A stretch of DNA of 64,000 nucleotides from NCBI RefSeq assembly GCF_000331225.1, contig NZ_ANFY01000005.1, forward strand, positions 240,970 to 304,969. The letters are read 5' to 3'. The notes beneath the pieces are model-generated. The model saw only the letters and a program-made list of their open reading frames with translations, was not told the origin of the DNA and ran no database searches. Below are positions 28,180 through 36,026 of this stretch, piece after piece. Within the stretch, counting starts at the first letter, position 1; every line of letters begins with the position of its first letter. This DNA comes from Sandarakinorhabdus sp. AAP62 (GTDB lineage: Bacteria > Pseudomonadota > Alphaproteobacteria > Sphingomonadales > Sphingomonadaceae). Made by a program: the position numbers and the translations under genes.

Positions 28180-30719
28180 AGAGCGAAACCCATCTTCGCC
28201 AGATGTGCCGCGACGCGCGCCTGCGCATCGTTCGCTGCCTGCATTAAGTCAGGCAGGTTGCGGTCGTAGCGTTTGGCCAGTTCGCCGCACCGCACCGAAA
28301 GCCGCTGCGCCACCCGCGCAAGCTCGCCTTCCACCGCCGCCGCCAACCGTGCCAGCCACTTGTCGTCGATCACCAGCGCCTTGGCCTCGTCCAACGTCAG
28401 CTTGGTATATTGATTCACCACCGTCCCATCGAGCGCGGCCTTCGCCGCCTTCACATCGGCCTTTGCATCCTTGATCGCGTCAGCCAGTCTCAGCGCCTCG
28501 TCGATCTGGAAAAACTCGAGGAATTCCGGCAGTTCCTCCACGAACTCGGACCACAGCCGATCTGGTATAGCCGTGCCTGCTTTCTCGGCTTTCTCGAACT
28601 TTTTGAAGATGCCCTTGTCAAACGCGGCGACAATCGCTGCCCGGCGAACCTTCGCTGCCTTCACGTCAAAATCGCCGTCCTCATCTACCGCCTCGGACAG
28701 GTCACCGTCTTCGCCGCCATGTTCCTCGACCATCGCCGCAAGCTCGGCTTCCAGCCGCTCGACCTCGCCCTCCAGCCGTTCAATCTCCGCTGCCTCATCG
28801 GCAAAGAAGCGCGCCACGATCAGCGAGGGCGGGATCAGTTCGGCCTTGAGATAGATCGCGCTCTTGCCGCCGCCCAGTTTGATATCCGGCTCTTCGGCAA
28901 ACTTCTTGTCTTCGTCCCGCTCAACCTTGCGGATCACCTTCGCCGCGTCCCAGCCGTCAATCGCGAGGATGCCGGCATCGTCCTGCATCACCTCGTCCCA
29001 ATAGGACATCAGGTGCTGATACACGTCATAGCCGTCGATGAGCGGCAGTTCGGCAAACCGACCCAGCAAATCCTCCGACAAGGCATGGATCAGCGCAGAC
29101 GGGCTGTGCCCAACCCCGAAGCCGGCCAGGGCGGGCCGGTGCGCATCGCGCCAACCTGCGAACGCCTGATGCACTGCTTGTGCATAGGCCGCAAAATCCT
29201 CACCATCGCAAATAACTGCCTTCATCTCTATTGGAGACACCAATGGCGACACTGTGCCGGGGCGCGGTCCATCACCAAACAGGCGGGCTCGCGTTTCGGC
29301 CAGGACGTCCCAATAGGGTTGCAGCGCATCGATATCCGCCGCCGGAATCCCCCCGCGAAGATGCGCCTCGATGTCGTGCAAATCCTCGGCGCTGCTGCTG
29401 TCGATGTAGCGCGGGATGTTGAGGTTATATCCCTCGGCCTCAATCCGCTCGAACGAAACCATCTCGGCATAGCCAGGAACATGCAGCTGTCGGGTGAAGC
29501 AATCGACAATCTTGTGCACATCCTGGTCGCGCAACCGGTTCTTGGGACCATCCTTCACGAAGCCCTTTGAGGCATCGATCATGTAGATCCCTTTGCGGTT
29601 GCCCGTGTGCTCCTTGTCCAGGACGATCAGGCAGGCGGGGATGCCAGTTCCGAAAAACAGGTTTGCAGGCAGGCCAATGATGCCCTTGATGTATCTCCGC
29701 TCGATCAGCTTCTTGCGGATCGTCGCCTCGGTGTTGCCGCGAAACAGCACGCCGTGGGGCATGACGATGCAGCCCTTGCCGGTCGATTTCATCGACGCGA
29801 CGACATGGAGCAGATAGGCATAATCGCCATTCTTTTTCGGTGGTATCCCAAAGTGCTCGAACCGCTCGAACTCGTCCTTGTCCGGCACAATGCCGGTCAT
29901 CCACGCCTTGTCCGAGAAGGGCGGATTGGCGACGACAAAGTCAAACCTGTCGAGTGCGCCCGCCTTCTGGAATTGTGGCTCGGTCAGCGTGTTGCCCGCC
30001 TTCACCTCGGCAGTGGGCACGTTGTGAAGGAACATGTTCATCACGGCCAAGCCGCGTGTGGCCACGTCCTTTTCCTGGCCATAGATCGTGAGATCAACCG
30101 GCGCTTCATGGTGGGCACGCAGCAGTAACGAGCCTGATCCGCAGGTGGGATCATAGATTGTCTGGCTGGCGCTCTTCGCTTCATGCACACCGATCACCCG
30201 CGCCATGATCCGTGACACCTCGGCGGGGGTGTAAAACTGGCCCTTGCTCTTGCCGCTTTCGGTGGCGAAGTGGCGCATCAGATATTCATAGGCATCGCCC
30301 AGGATATCATCTCCGCCAGCCTGATTGCCCTTGAAGCTGAGATCGGACCGATTGAAGATGCTGACCAAGTTCGAAAGGCGTTTGACCTTTTCATCGCCCT
30401 TTCCGAGCTTGTCGCTATCGTCGAAGTCAGCATTGTCGATGATGCCACGCAAGCCATTTTGCTCGGCCAGCGTCGCGATGATGGTATTGATGCCTTCGCC
30501 GATGTTCTTGCTGCCAACCAGCTTCACCATATCGGCGAAGCTGCCGCCCTTGGGCACAATCACGGGCGCATAGGGATCATCACCGTATTTGTCGGAAACA
30601 TATTTTACGAACAGCAGGACGAGGATGTAATCCTTGTAGATCGAAGCATCCATGCCGCCGCGCAATGCATTGCAGCTTGCCCACAGCGAGCTGTAAATCT
30701 GTGACTTCTTTACGGCCAA
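28176..30719 (-). CDS. hsdM: type I restriction-modification adenine methyltransferase
   Basis: N6-adenine DNA methyltransferase subunit, 847 aa, longer than the usual 500-600. Residues 1-480 hold the standard core: helical N-terminal domain (IYSSLWASCNALRGGMDAS), GQFYTPAEVSRIMARV, the SAM motif YDPTCGSGSLLLRAH and the catalytic NPPF (VVANPPFSDKAW). The remaining 350 residues include charged coiled coils (AAEIERLEGEVERLEAEL) as in the extended M subunits of this subtype. The start is TTG at 30719; no strong ribosome site is seen. It is the first gene of the operon. Confidence 0.92.
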   Translation of the reverse strand: MAVKKSQIYSSLWASCNALRGGMDASIYKDYILVLLFVKYVSDKYGDDPYAPVIVPKGGSFADMVKLVGSKNIGEGINTIIATLAEQNGLRGIIDNADFDDSDKLGKGDEKVKRLSNLVSIFNRSDLSFKGNQAGGDDILGDAYEYLMRHFATESGKSKGQFYTPAEVSRIMARVIGVHEAKSASQTIYDPTCGSGSLLLRAHHEAPVDLTIYGQEKDVATRGLAVMNMFLHNVPTAEVKAGNTLTEPQFQKAGALDRFDFVVANPPFSDKAWMTGIVPDKDEFERFEHFGIPPKKNGDYAYLLHVVASMKSTGKGCIVMPHGVLFRGNTEATIRKKLIERRYIKGIIGLPANLFFGTGIPACLIVLDKEHTGNRKGIYMIDASKGFVKDGPKNRLRDQDVHKIVDCFTRQLHVPGYAEMVSFERIEAEGYNLNIPRYIDSSSAEDLHDIEAHLRGGIPAADIDALQPYWDVLAETRARLFGDGPRPGTVSPLVSPIEMKAVICDGEDFAAYAQAVHQAFAGWRDAHRPALAGFGVGHSPSALIHALSEDLLGRFAELPLIDGYDVYQHLMSYWDEVMQDDAGILAIDGWDAAKVIRKVERDEDKKFAEEPDIKLGGGKSAIYLKAELIPPSLIVARFFADEAAEIERLEGEVERLEAELAAMVEEHGGEDGDLSEAVDEDGDFDVKAAKVRRAAIVAAFDKGIFKKFEKAEKAGTAIPDRLWSEFVEELPEFLEFFQIDEALRLADAIKDAKADVKAAKAALDGTVVNQYTKLTLDEAKALVIDDKWLARLAAAVEGELARVAQRLSVRCGELAKRYDRNLPDLMQAANDAQARVAAHLAKMGFAL

Positions 30720-31176
30720 GGTGTGGTTGCCCCCATAAGTTGGTGTTAAGGCCCGTAGGTTGCGGTGATGCAGCCAGCGGACCGCGAGGCGTCAGCCGCC
30801 TCTTGAGCCTATGTCTATGGCGCCACTCTGCACGTGTAGCGGCTCGATGCCCAGAGCGTCGCGCGTGCAATTGATTGCAATTGCCTGTCCGCGCCTGCCA
30901 GCCGTCGCTCGGCGGTCGCCATCGAGGGAACGTATGGCAGAAACGCAATTCTGATGGCAACCGGAATGGGGGCCATTTGGTGTTCGTTTCGGCCATTTGG
31001 ATGAGTGGGTTGCCCAACCGTGCAATGCGGCCTTGTGGAGGCTTGTGGCGCTGATTTGGGGCAATTTCCGGGGGGCAATGGTTGCTTGGCCGAGGCGCAA
31101 TTCCTTGAGTCTTTTCGGTGCGGTGGCTGGAACGATTTATGGCCGTAAACTGGGCGGAACTTTATCGAGCGTGAGC
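30720..31176. other. non-coding stretch upstream of hsdM
   Basis: About 457 bases between the start of hsdM and the end of the DUF488 gene. Short frames on both strands lack ribosome sites or family motifs. It must contain the restriction operon promoter, but no clear -35/-10 pair was identified. GGCCATTTGG occurs twice in close succession near 30970-31000. Confidence 0.5.
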
Positions 31177-31665
31177 TTAGAACAAGTCGGGCTGGGGGCT
31201 GCCTAGCCGTAGTATCCGAGCGTCAAATTGGGTGAGGGGGGTTCGAGCGATTGTCTGGGTAACATCCTCTTCGCGCCCGTCGCGAAGGATCGAGCGAGCT
31301 ATGACACCAAAACGGAAAAGCAGACTTGCACCGATATCCCAAGTCCGGTGGCATTGTGTTGGATCGCCCTCGGCGCACATAATGACGAGAGGCTCTTTGC
31401 AAGATGCGTCAAGCAACTGGTCCAAGGCTTCGATATAGCGCGGGTCATCGAGCGCAACCTCCGACTGCCCGCCGAGCACGCGGCCAGTCTGTCGATAGTA
31501 GATGCCGCCACGCTCTGCCCACCGTTCGATCTGGTTGGCGTTGAATGGCTGGTTCCGGGACCACGGCGATGACCGCACGTCCCATAGCTGCGTGATACGC
31601 CGCCGTTCCAGTTCGCGGAGGAACTCGGGAAGCGTCCGCGTCGAATAGCCAATCGTGTAAATCAT
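31177..31665 (-). CDS. DUF488 family protein
   Basis: A 162-aa DUF488 protein, a family of unknown biochemical function frequently found in mobile and defence regions. The family start is MIYTIGYSTRTLPEFLREL. The conserved RSSPWSRNQPFN and the C-terminal VIMCAEGDPTQCHR segment with two Cys are present. The ATG at 31665 is preceded by TGGAG at a suitable distance; the eight-residue longer frame is rejected. It is separated from hsdM by the non-coding stretch, so it is probably a separate unit. Confidence 0.8.
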   Translation of the reverse strand: MIYTIGYSTRTLPEFLRELERRRITQLWDVRSSPWSRNQPFNANQIERWAERGGIYYRQTGRVLGGQSEVALDDPRYIEALDQLLDASCKEPLVIMCAEGDPTQCHRTWDIGASLLFRFGVIARSILRDGREEDVTQTIARTPLTQFDARILRLGSPQPDLF

Positions 31666-31771
31666 AATAACTCCAGTTGGTTGTCCCAATGGAGTCTAAC
31701 TTTTGAACGAGTCCCTAGACAGCCCAGAACGGCGGACTTCTGCCGATTGCGCGCGGGATACCGCGCTTCGA

Positions 31772-32914
31772 TTACCTCACGGCTTTGAACGCACCTTGAT
31801 CCCAATAGCCCACCGCGTCATCGGACGGCGCATCCATGGTGTAGGTGTAACGCTCACTGATCCCTCGGACCCATTCATAGCTAGAGTGCGTAAAACGCAA
31901 TCGGAGCAAATGAGTTTGCGCTCCGCCCTGAGCGCGAGCGATATTGGCACGTGCAGCGAATAGCCCGCCAGTCCACGTGATCCTGCGATTGCCTGCGCCA
32001 GCTACGCGCACATCGATGTCGCGCTCCCACATCACCTGCCCCACGATTTTGCCATATGCTGCGCGCAAAATTGGGAAGAGGGCGCGCTGCTTTACGGCGA
32101 TGGCTTTTTGGAGCTTGCGCTGAGCATCCTTGCCCGCCTGATCTAGCATCATGGCATTGCTGGCTTCAAGGGCGCGGGCGGCGTCTTCCAGCTTGGTGAT
32201 GGCGTTCCATATATCCGGCGCTGATGCCGGTGCGGTTGTGGCAATGCCCGTTATCTGTGGCAACCAGTAAGTTCGGACCTTCTCCGCAAAGATGCTGTTA
32301 GGAGCCAAGGCATCATTGGCTTTGATCCGTGCTTCAATCTGTTCCACCAATGCTTTGACCTCGGCATCGGTGCGAAGCATCTCTGAAGGGGCATTGTCAT
32401 AGACGATTGTTAGTGCGCGTTCGGGTTGGTTGGCTTTCAATGCGGATCGCGCTTCATCGAGCATGGCTGTCCTGTCGAGATGCGTTGTTCCAGCGGTGAC
32501 GGAGGGGGCCGCATTTTCAGCCTCGCTGTGGACTTTGGCTTGCTCTTCGGCTCGGGCGGCATCCTGGCGGGCCTTTCTGTCGGCTTCGCGCTTTGCCACA
32601 ATCTCCGGGTGTTTCCGTTCCCAGTCGGCGGTGACGATCAGAGTGGTGGCTAGGCCGACGGTCAGGACCAAGCCGCCCAGAACCGGCGCGGCATACCATG
32701 CCGACAACTTCGGCCAGCGTTCACCAAGCCGTTTGCCGGTTGGTGGCATCAGCAGCAGGCCCGCCACCACCAACAGCAGTCCGACGGGTCTCAAGGATGG
32801 CGGGTCTGCTGCCGAGACCATGGAAATGCCGGAAAGGGCAATGACAGAGCCCAAAGCATATCCAATTAGCCCGAGTGATGTTTTCACGAGCGACCTAGGG
32901 TTTGAGGGCTGCAC
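31772..32914 (-). CDS. hypothetical inner-membrane protein
   Basis: No family recognised. The 380-aa protein begins with three hydrophobic segments (about residues 13-35, 42-58 and 72-95), then a charged Ala/Glu/Arg-rich helix (KREADRKARQDAARAEEQAK) and a soluble C-terminal domain containing helical stretches and a final RFTHSSYEWVRGISERYTY segment. The GTG start at 32914 has GGGAG 9 nt upstream. It is island cargo, divergent from the XRE regulator. Confidence 0.6.
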   Translation of the reverse strand: MQPSNPRSLVKTSLGLIGYALGSVIALSGISMVSAADPPSLRPVGLLLVVAGLLLMPPTGKRLGERWPKLSAWYAAPVLGGLVLTVGLATTLIVTADWERKHPEIVAKREADRKARQDAARAEEQAKVHSEAENAAPSVTAGTTHLDRTAMLDEARSALKANQPERALTIVYDNAPSEMLRTDAEVKALVEQIEARIKANDALAPNSIFAEKVRTYWLPQITGIATTAPASAPDIWNAITKLEDAARALEASNAMMLDQAGKDAQRKLQKAIAVKQRALFPILRAAYGKIVGQVMWERDIDVRVAGAGNRRITWTGGLFAARANIARAQGGAQTHLLRLRFTHSSYEWVRGISERYTYTMDAPSDDAVGYWDQGAFKAVR

Positions 32915-33049
32915 CGATCACGCTCCCTGAAGTGAGTTGCGATTTCCGGGATGCCGCATTTGCACTTGCTTGCAAACCAAAAGCGGAAATCCGAAATCCG
33001 TAGTCTACTTCACTCCAACCCGTCTGGCTTCCCGGTCACATCACGGGGC

Positions 33050-33388
33050 ATGGCCAATGACTCGCTGCAGAAGCTTCGAACGCAATTCGGAAGGCTGGTG
33101 TCGGCCAAGCGCCGCGAGAGGGGTTGGACGCAGGACGACCTGTCGTCTCACGCCCAGATCAGCGTGGACATGATTTCTCGAATTGAAGCCGGCGCTACCG
33201 GTGCCAGGTTCACCACGATTGCCAAACTGGCCACCGCGCTCGGCGTGGAGCCTGAGGAGCTCTTCTCACCCAGGGCCGCCTTGGACCGCCCCAAGCTCAA
33301 CGCTATTGTCACACGGCTGGCGCGCTTGTCCGACGATGACCTTGATTGGCTGGATGATGTGCTGGCGGCGGTTCTCAAGCATCGTTAG
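33050..33388 (+). CDS. XRE-family helix-turn-helix regulator
   Basis: A 112-aa DNA-binding protein. The HTH is GWTQDDLSSHAQISVDMISRIEAGATGARFTTIAKLATALGV (quoted in part: TQDDLSSHAQISVDMISRIE) followed by a short C-terminal helix. ATG at 33050 is preceded by GGGG only 2 nt away, so initiation may be leaderless; an upstream start adds 33 residues of doubtful sequence. Its 3' end overlaps the convergent recombinase gene by 14 nt. It probably controls island genes. Confidence 0.8.
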   Translation: MANDSLQKLRTQFGRLVSAKRRERGWTQDDLSSHAQISVDMISRIEAGATGARFTTIAKLATALGVEPEELFSPRAALDRPKLNAIVTRLARLSDDDLDWLDDVLAAVLKHR

Positions 33389-34034
33389 GCGGCGGCAATT
33401 CCAGTCGATCCAGGATGCGCCGAACGGTCATGGGGTGCCATTTGCCACCCGATGATGTCGGATGCCCCCCAGCGGTCAGGAAATTGGCAATCTGAGGCAG
33501 GGTTGCACATCCTGATGCCCGTGCCTGCACAATGGCTGGGCGAAGACACTCCGCATGTGCTTGCGCGTCTGCTCTATGCTTCGCCGCCAGAACCTTGCCG
33601 TGTGTGCCAAGCACGGTGCCGCGGGCCTTCGCGGCAGCTAAGGCTGCCCGCGTCCGATCACGGATCATCTGGCGCTCATGCTCCGAAAAGACAGCCAACA
33701 TCTGCAAGAGTAGCCGGTTGGCCTCTGGCATGTCGGCACAGCGGATTTCCACATTCGCGTCGAGGAGTTGGGCCACGAAGGAAAGCGAGCGTGAAAGCCG
33801 GTCGAGGCGAGCAATCAGCAGGGTGGCTTTAGCCCTACGACAATGAGCGAGCGCCCTGGAAAGCTGAGGCCGGTCGGATTTCGCGCCGCTCTCGGTCTCG
33901 GTGTATTCAGTAATGATCGTTCCACCAGATTGGGCCGTATATCGCTCTACAGCTTCGCGTTGCGCCTCGATGCCGAGGCCGGAAGCTTGCTGTTTTCCAG
34001 TGGAGCATCGAAGGTAGACAATGAAATCAGGCAT
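33375..34034 (-). CDS. serine recombinase (resolvase/invertase type)
   Basis: A 219-aa site-specific recombinase. The N-terminal catalytic domain has the nucleophilic Ser in IVYLRCSTGKQQASGLGIEAQ (Ser near residue 11), the Arg cluster LLIARLDRLSRSLSF near residue 73, and the long helix EHERQMIRDRTRAALAAAKARG. A C-terminal helix-turn-helix (TLPQIANFLTAGGHP) follows. It may resolve, invert or excise DNA at a site near its gene. It is divergent from the caspase-like gene, with an inverted repeat between them. Confidence 0.88.
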   Translation of the reverse strand: MPDFIVYLRCSTGKQQASGLGIEAQREAVERYTAQSGGTIITEYTETESGAKSDRPQLSRALAHCRRAKATLLIARLDRLSRSLSFVAQLLDANVEIRCADMPEANRLLLQMLAVFSEHERQMIRDRTRAALAAAKARGTVLGTHGKVLAAKHRADAQAHAECLRPAIVQARASGCATLPQIANFLTAGGHPTSSGGKWHPMTVRRILDRLELPPPNDA

Positions 34035-34037
34035 ATC

Positions 34038-34069
34038 TTTAACAGGTTATGGTTGGTTTACCTGTTAAA
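34038..34069. repeat. inverted repeat between recombinase and caspase-like gene
   Basis: TTTAACAGGT (34038-34047) and ACCTGTTAAA (34060-34069) form perfect 10-bp arms around a 12-nt spacer. The repeat begins 4 bases upstream of the recombinase ATG and 54 bases upstream of the other ATG. It could be an operator, a recombinase binding site, or both. Confidence 0.65.
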
Positions 34070-34122
34070 ACTGCCTCCTGAGAGTGTTGCTGTATAGTCC
34101 AAACCGACTTATGGAGGGCGCC

Positions 34123-34803
34123 ATGAGCACAAAGATCGCTGTTCTAGAGAGTCGCTGGCACAGCCCCTCTAACGGCATTGAGCGCAATACGACCGTGCGC
34201 CCATTATTCGAGTTTCTTTCGGATATTCATTTCGGCACCCACCATGCGTTCGAGTACGAAATGGTTGGAACTCGGCCCGCGCTGGACGAAGCTCTTGCGC
34301 GGCTGTCACGTAGTCGGCGAGTCACAGTTGCCTATTTAGGCATGCATGGCAATGAGCGCGGGTTGCACTTGCATAGTGGCGATAGAGTGTCCCGAACGCA
34401 TCTGCGCAATACCCTCCGAACCATATCAGCGGTTCAAGGCGCAAGGCTCAGAGGCCTATACCTTGGCTCCTGTCTTTTCGGAACACAGCAGTTGGCAAAT
34501 TACCTGCTGAGCAGAAACATTTCATTGAATTGGATTGCAGGATACCGTGAAGGTGTTGACTTTGTTAAATCGACGGCACTCGATCTTCTTTTCTTTAACA
34601 CGTGGCTTGAAGTTAAGCGCGAGCAACCAAGCTACACTGAGATCCAACGCATCCATGAGGTTGCAGATCGAATGCGTGTTGAAGCTCCGGGGCTAATTCG
34701 AACGCCTCTAGAAAACGGGAACCCGCACTGCGGGCTTGGCTTCTCACTGTATGTGCGGCGGCGAGGACCTGCGGGAGGAGTGCGCAACCTCTTCGAGCTC
34801 TGA
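34123..34803 (+). CDS. caspase-like (C14/CHAT-type) cysteine peptidase homologue
   Basis: A 226-aa single-domain protein. Features of the caspase fold are visible: strand KIAVLES at the start, VTVAYLGMHGNERGL with candidate catalytic His75, LRGLYLGSCLFGTQQLANYL with candidate Cys117, then WIAGYREGVDFVKSTALDLLFF. The His-Cys spacing of 42 equals that of human caspase-3 (121/163). The ATG at 34123 has GGAGGG 4 nt upstream. There is no sensor or death-effector domain, so a partner protein would be needed for control. Base composition is lower in GC than the neighbours. The assignment is by pattern only. Confidence 0.6.
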   Translation: MSTKIAVLESRWHSPSNGIERNTTVRPLFEFLSDIHFGTHHAFEYEMVGTRPALDEALARLSRSRRVTVAYLGMHGNERGLHLHSGDRVSRTHLRNTLRTISAVQGARLRGLYLGSCLFGTQQLANYLLSRNISLNWIAGYREGVDFVKSTALDLLFFNTWLEVKREQPSYTEIQRIHEVADRMRVEAPGLIRTPLENGNPHCGLGFSLYVRRRGPAGGVRNLFEL

Positions 34804-34825
34804 TGTGCCATGACTTCGGCCCAAT

Positions 34826-35920
34826 CTATTTTTGTGCGCCAAGCAATAGATTGAGGCCCGTCACCTCCAAGCCCTGGTCCCAGCCGGACCAGTTTATGCC
34901 CTTCGAGACGAGTTCTGGGCAGGGGACGAGGTAGGCAGAAGCAAACTGTTCTGCCATTGTAGCGTCCAAGCCCAGCAGCGCAATCGTAGCTACGTGGTTC
35001 TTTCCCCGCCGCAGCCCCACATATTCGCGCCACCATTGCTTAGGCTTCGCTCCTTGCCCCATCAGGTAGCCGACCCGAATCGAGCCGAAAGGGTCCGCCA
35101 TGGTCGCGATCTTCGCCAGCGAATTGTGTGGGGCTTTCATGGTTTTTACGAGTTCGACCCGTGTTGTCGGCGATGGGCCGAACGGAGGCTCCTTACCTTT
35201 CTTGATGCGCTCTTTTGCTCTGTCGTAGAGACCGACTAACACTTTACCGGCCGGCTTCGTCTTGCTGGATTTCCCGTGAAGGTAGAGCGTTTCAATCACA
35301 CCATCGCTGCCGATATAGATGGAGCGCTGTTGCTCGTTCTTGTGGAAGGCAACCAGATCATCCGTTTGCACCCCTTCCAGATCGACAGCCAAATCGATGC
35401 GTGTGACACGGGCAGATTTGAGAACCGCCTTCCCGGCAAATGGTCCATCCGGATCATTCAGTATTGCTAGCAGCGTCTTGAACCCCTTTGGGCCCAACTT
35501 GCGCGGGTTCAGTTCGATCCGCAGGCGGGCTGGGGCTTTATTCGTCTGCTCGGAAAACTCGAAACGCACCGAGCTATCCCGAGGCCCCATGCCTAGGGTG
35601 ACGTGTCGATACCATTGCTTGTTCTCGAAATACTGGCAACCGAGCGGCTGGGTGTTGTGTGGATTGGAGTTCAGGTAATGCCCTGCACCCTTAACCCACT
35701 GCGCAACCGTTACCCCAGCCGGTGTTTTTGGGCCGAAGATATCAGGCGTAATGTCTATTATCATACTGAGCCGGTCAGGAACCGGCACTGAGACCCGGAC
35801 TATCCTCCCGTCACACATCGACAGCGTCGTTGGGAACAACTCATACGGTGGCTTCGGTTTCGGGAACGGTTGCGGCTTGTTAGAGGATTGGCTCGCGGTG
35901 GCGGAAATCTTGACCGGCAC
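34826..35920 (-). CDS. replication-initiation-factor-like (Rep_trans type) protein
   Basis: A 364-aa protein resembling the rolling-circle initiator group found in plasmids, filamentous phages and integrative elements. Supporting segments are TRIDLAVDLEG (family RiDla.D), ETLYLHGKSS, VGLYDRAKERIKKG (family iYdK..e) and TTRVELVKTM (family R.E). The GTG start at 35920 has AAGGGG 8 nt upstream. If correct, the excised island could replicate as a circle. The nicking Tyr was not identified with certainty, so the call is tentative. Confidence 0.5.
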   Translation of the reverse strand: MPVKISATASQSSNKPQPFPKPKPPYELFPTTLSMCDGRIVRVSVPVPDRLSMIIDITPDIFGPKTPAGVTVAQWVKGAGHYLNSNPHNTQPLGCQYFENKQWYRHVTLGMGPRDSSVRFEFSEQTNKAPARLRIELNPRKLGPKGFKTLLAILNDPDGPFAGKAVLKSARVTRIDLAVDLEGVQTDDLVAFHKNEQQRSIYIGSDGVIETLYLHGKSSKTKPAGKVLVGLYDRAKERIKKGKEPPFGPSPTTRVELVKTMKAPHNSLAKIATMADPFGSIRVGYLMGQGAKPKQWWREYVGLRRGKNHVATIALLGLDATMAEQFASAYLVPCPELVSKGINWSGWDQGLEVTGLNLLLGAQK

Positions 35921-36026
35921 GTGCCGTTGCCCCTTCTAATTCCCCCGCCTGGCGCAGGATGGAACGGGGCAACTATCCAGCATCCTGGACCACACTCTGG
36001 TTAGCGGATCAGTGCCGCCGAGTCTA

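Noticed and set aside
30720..31176. Small toxin or antitoxin gene upstream of hsdM
   Set aside because: Frames present have no ribosome site, family motif or bias.
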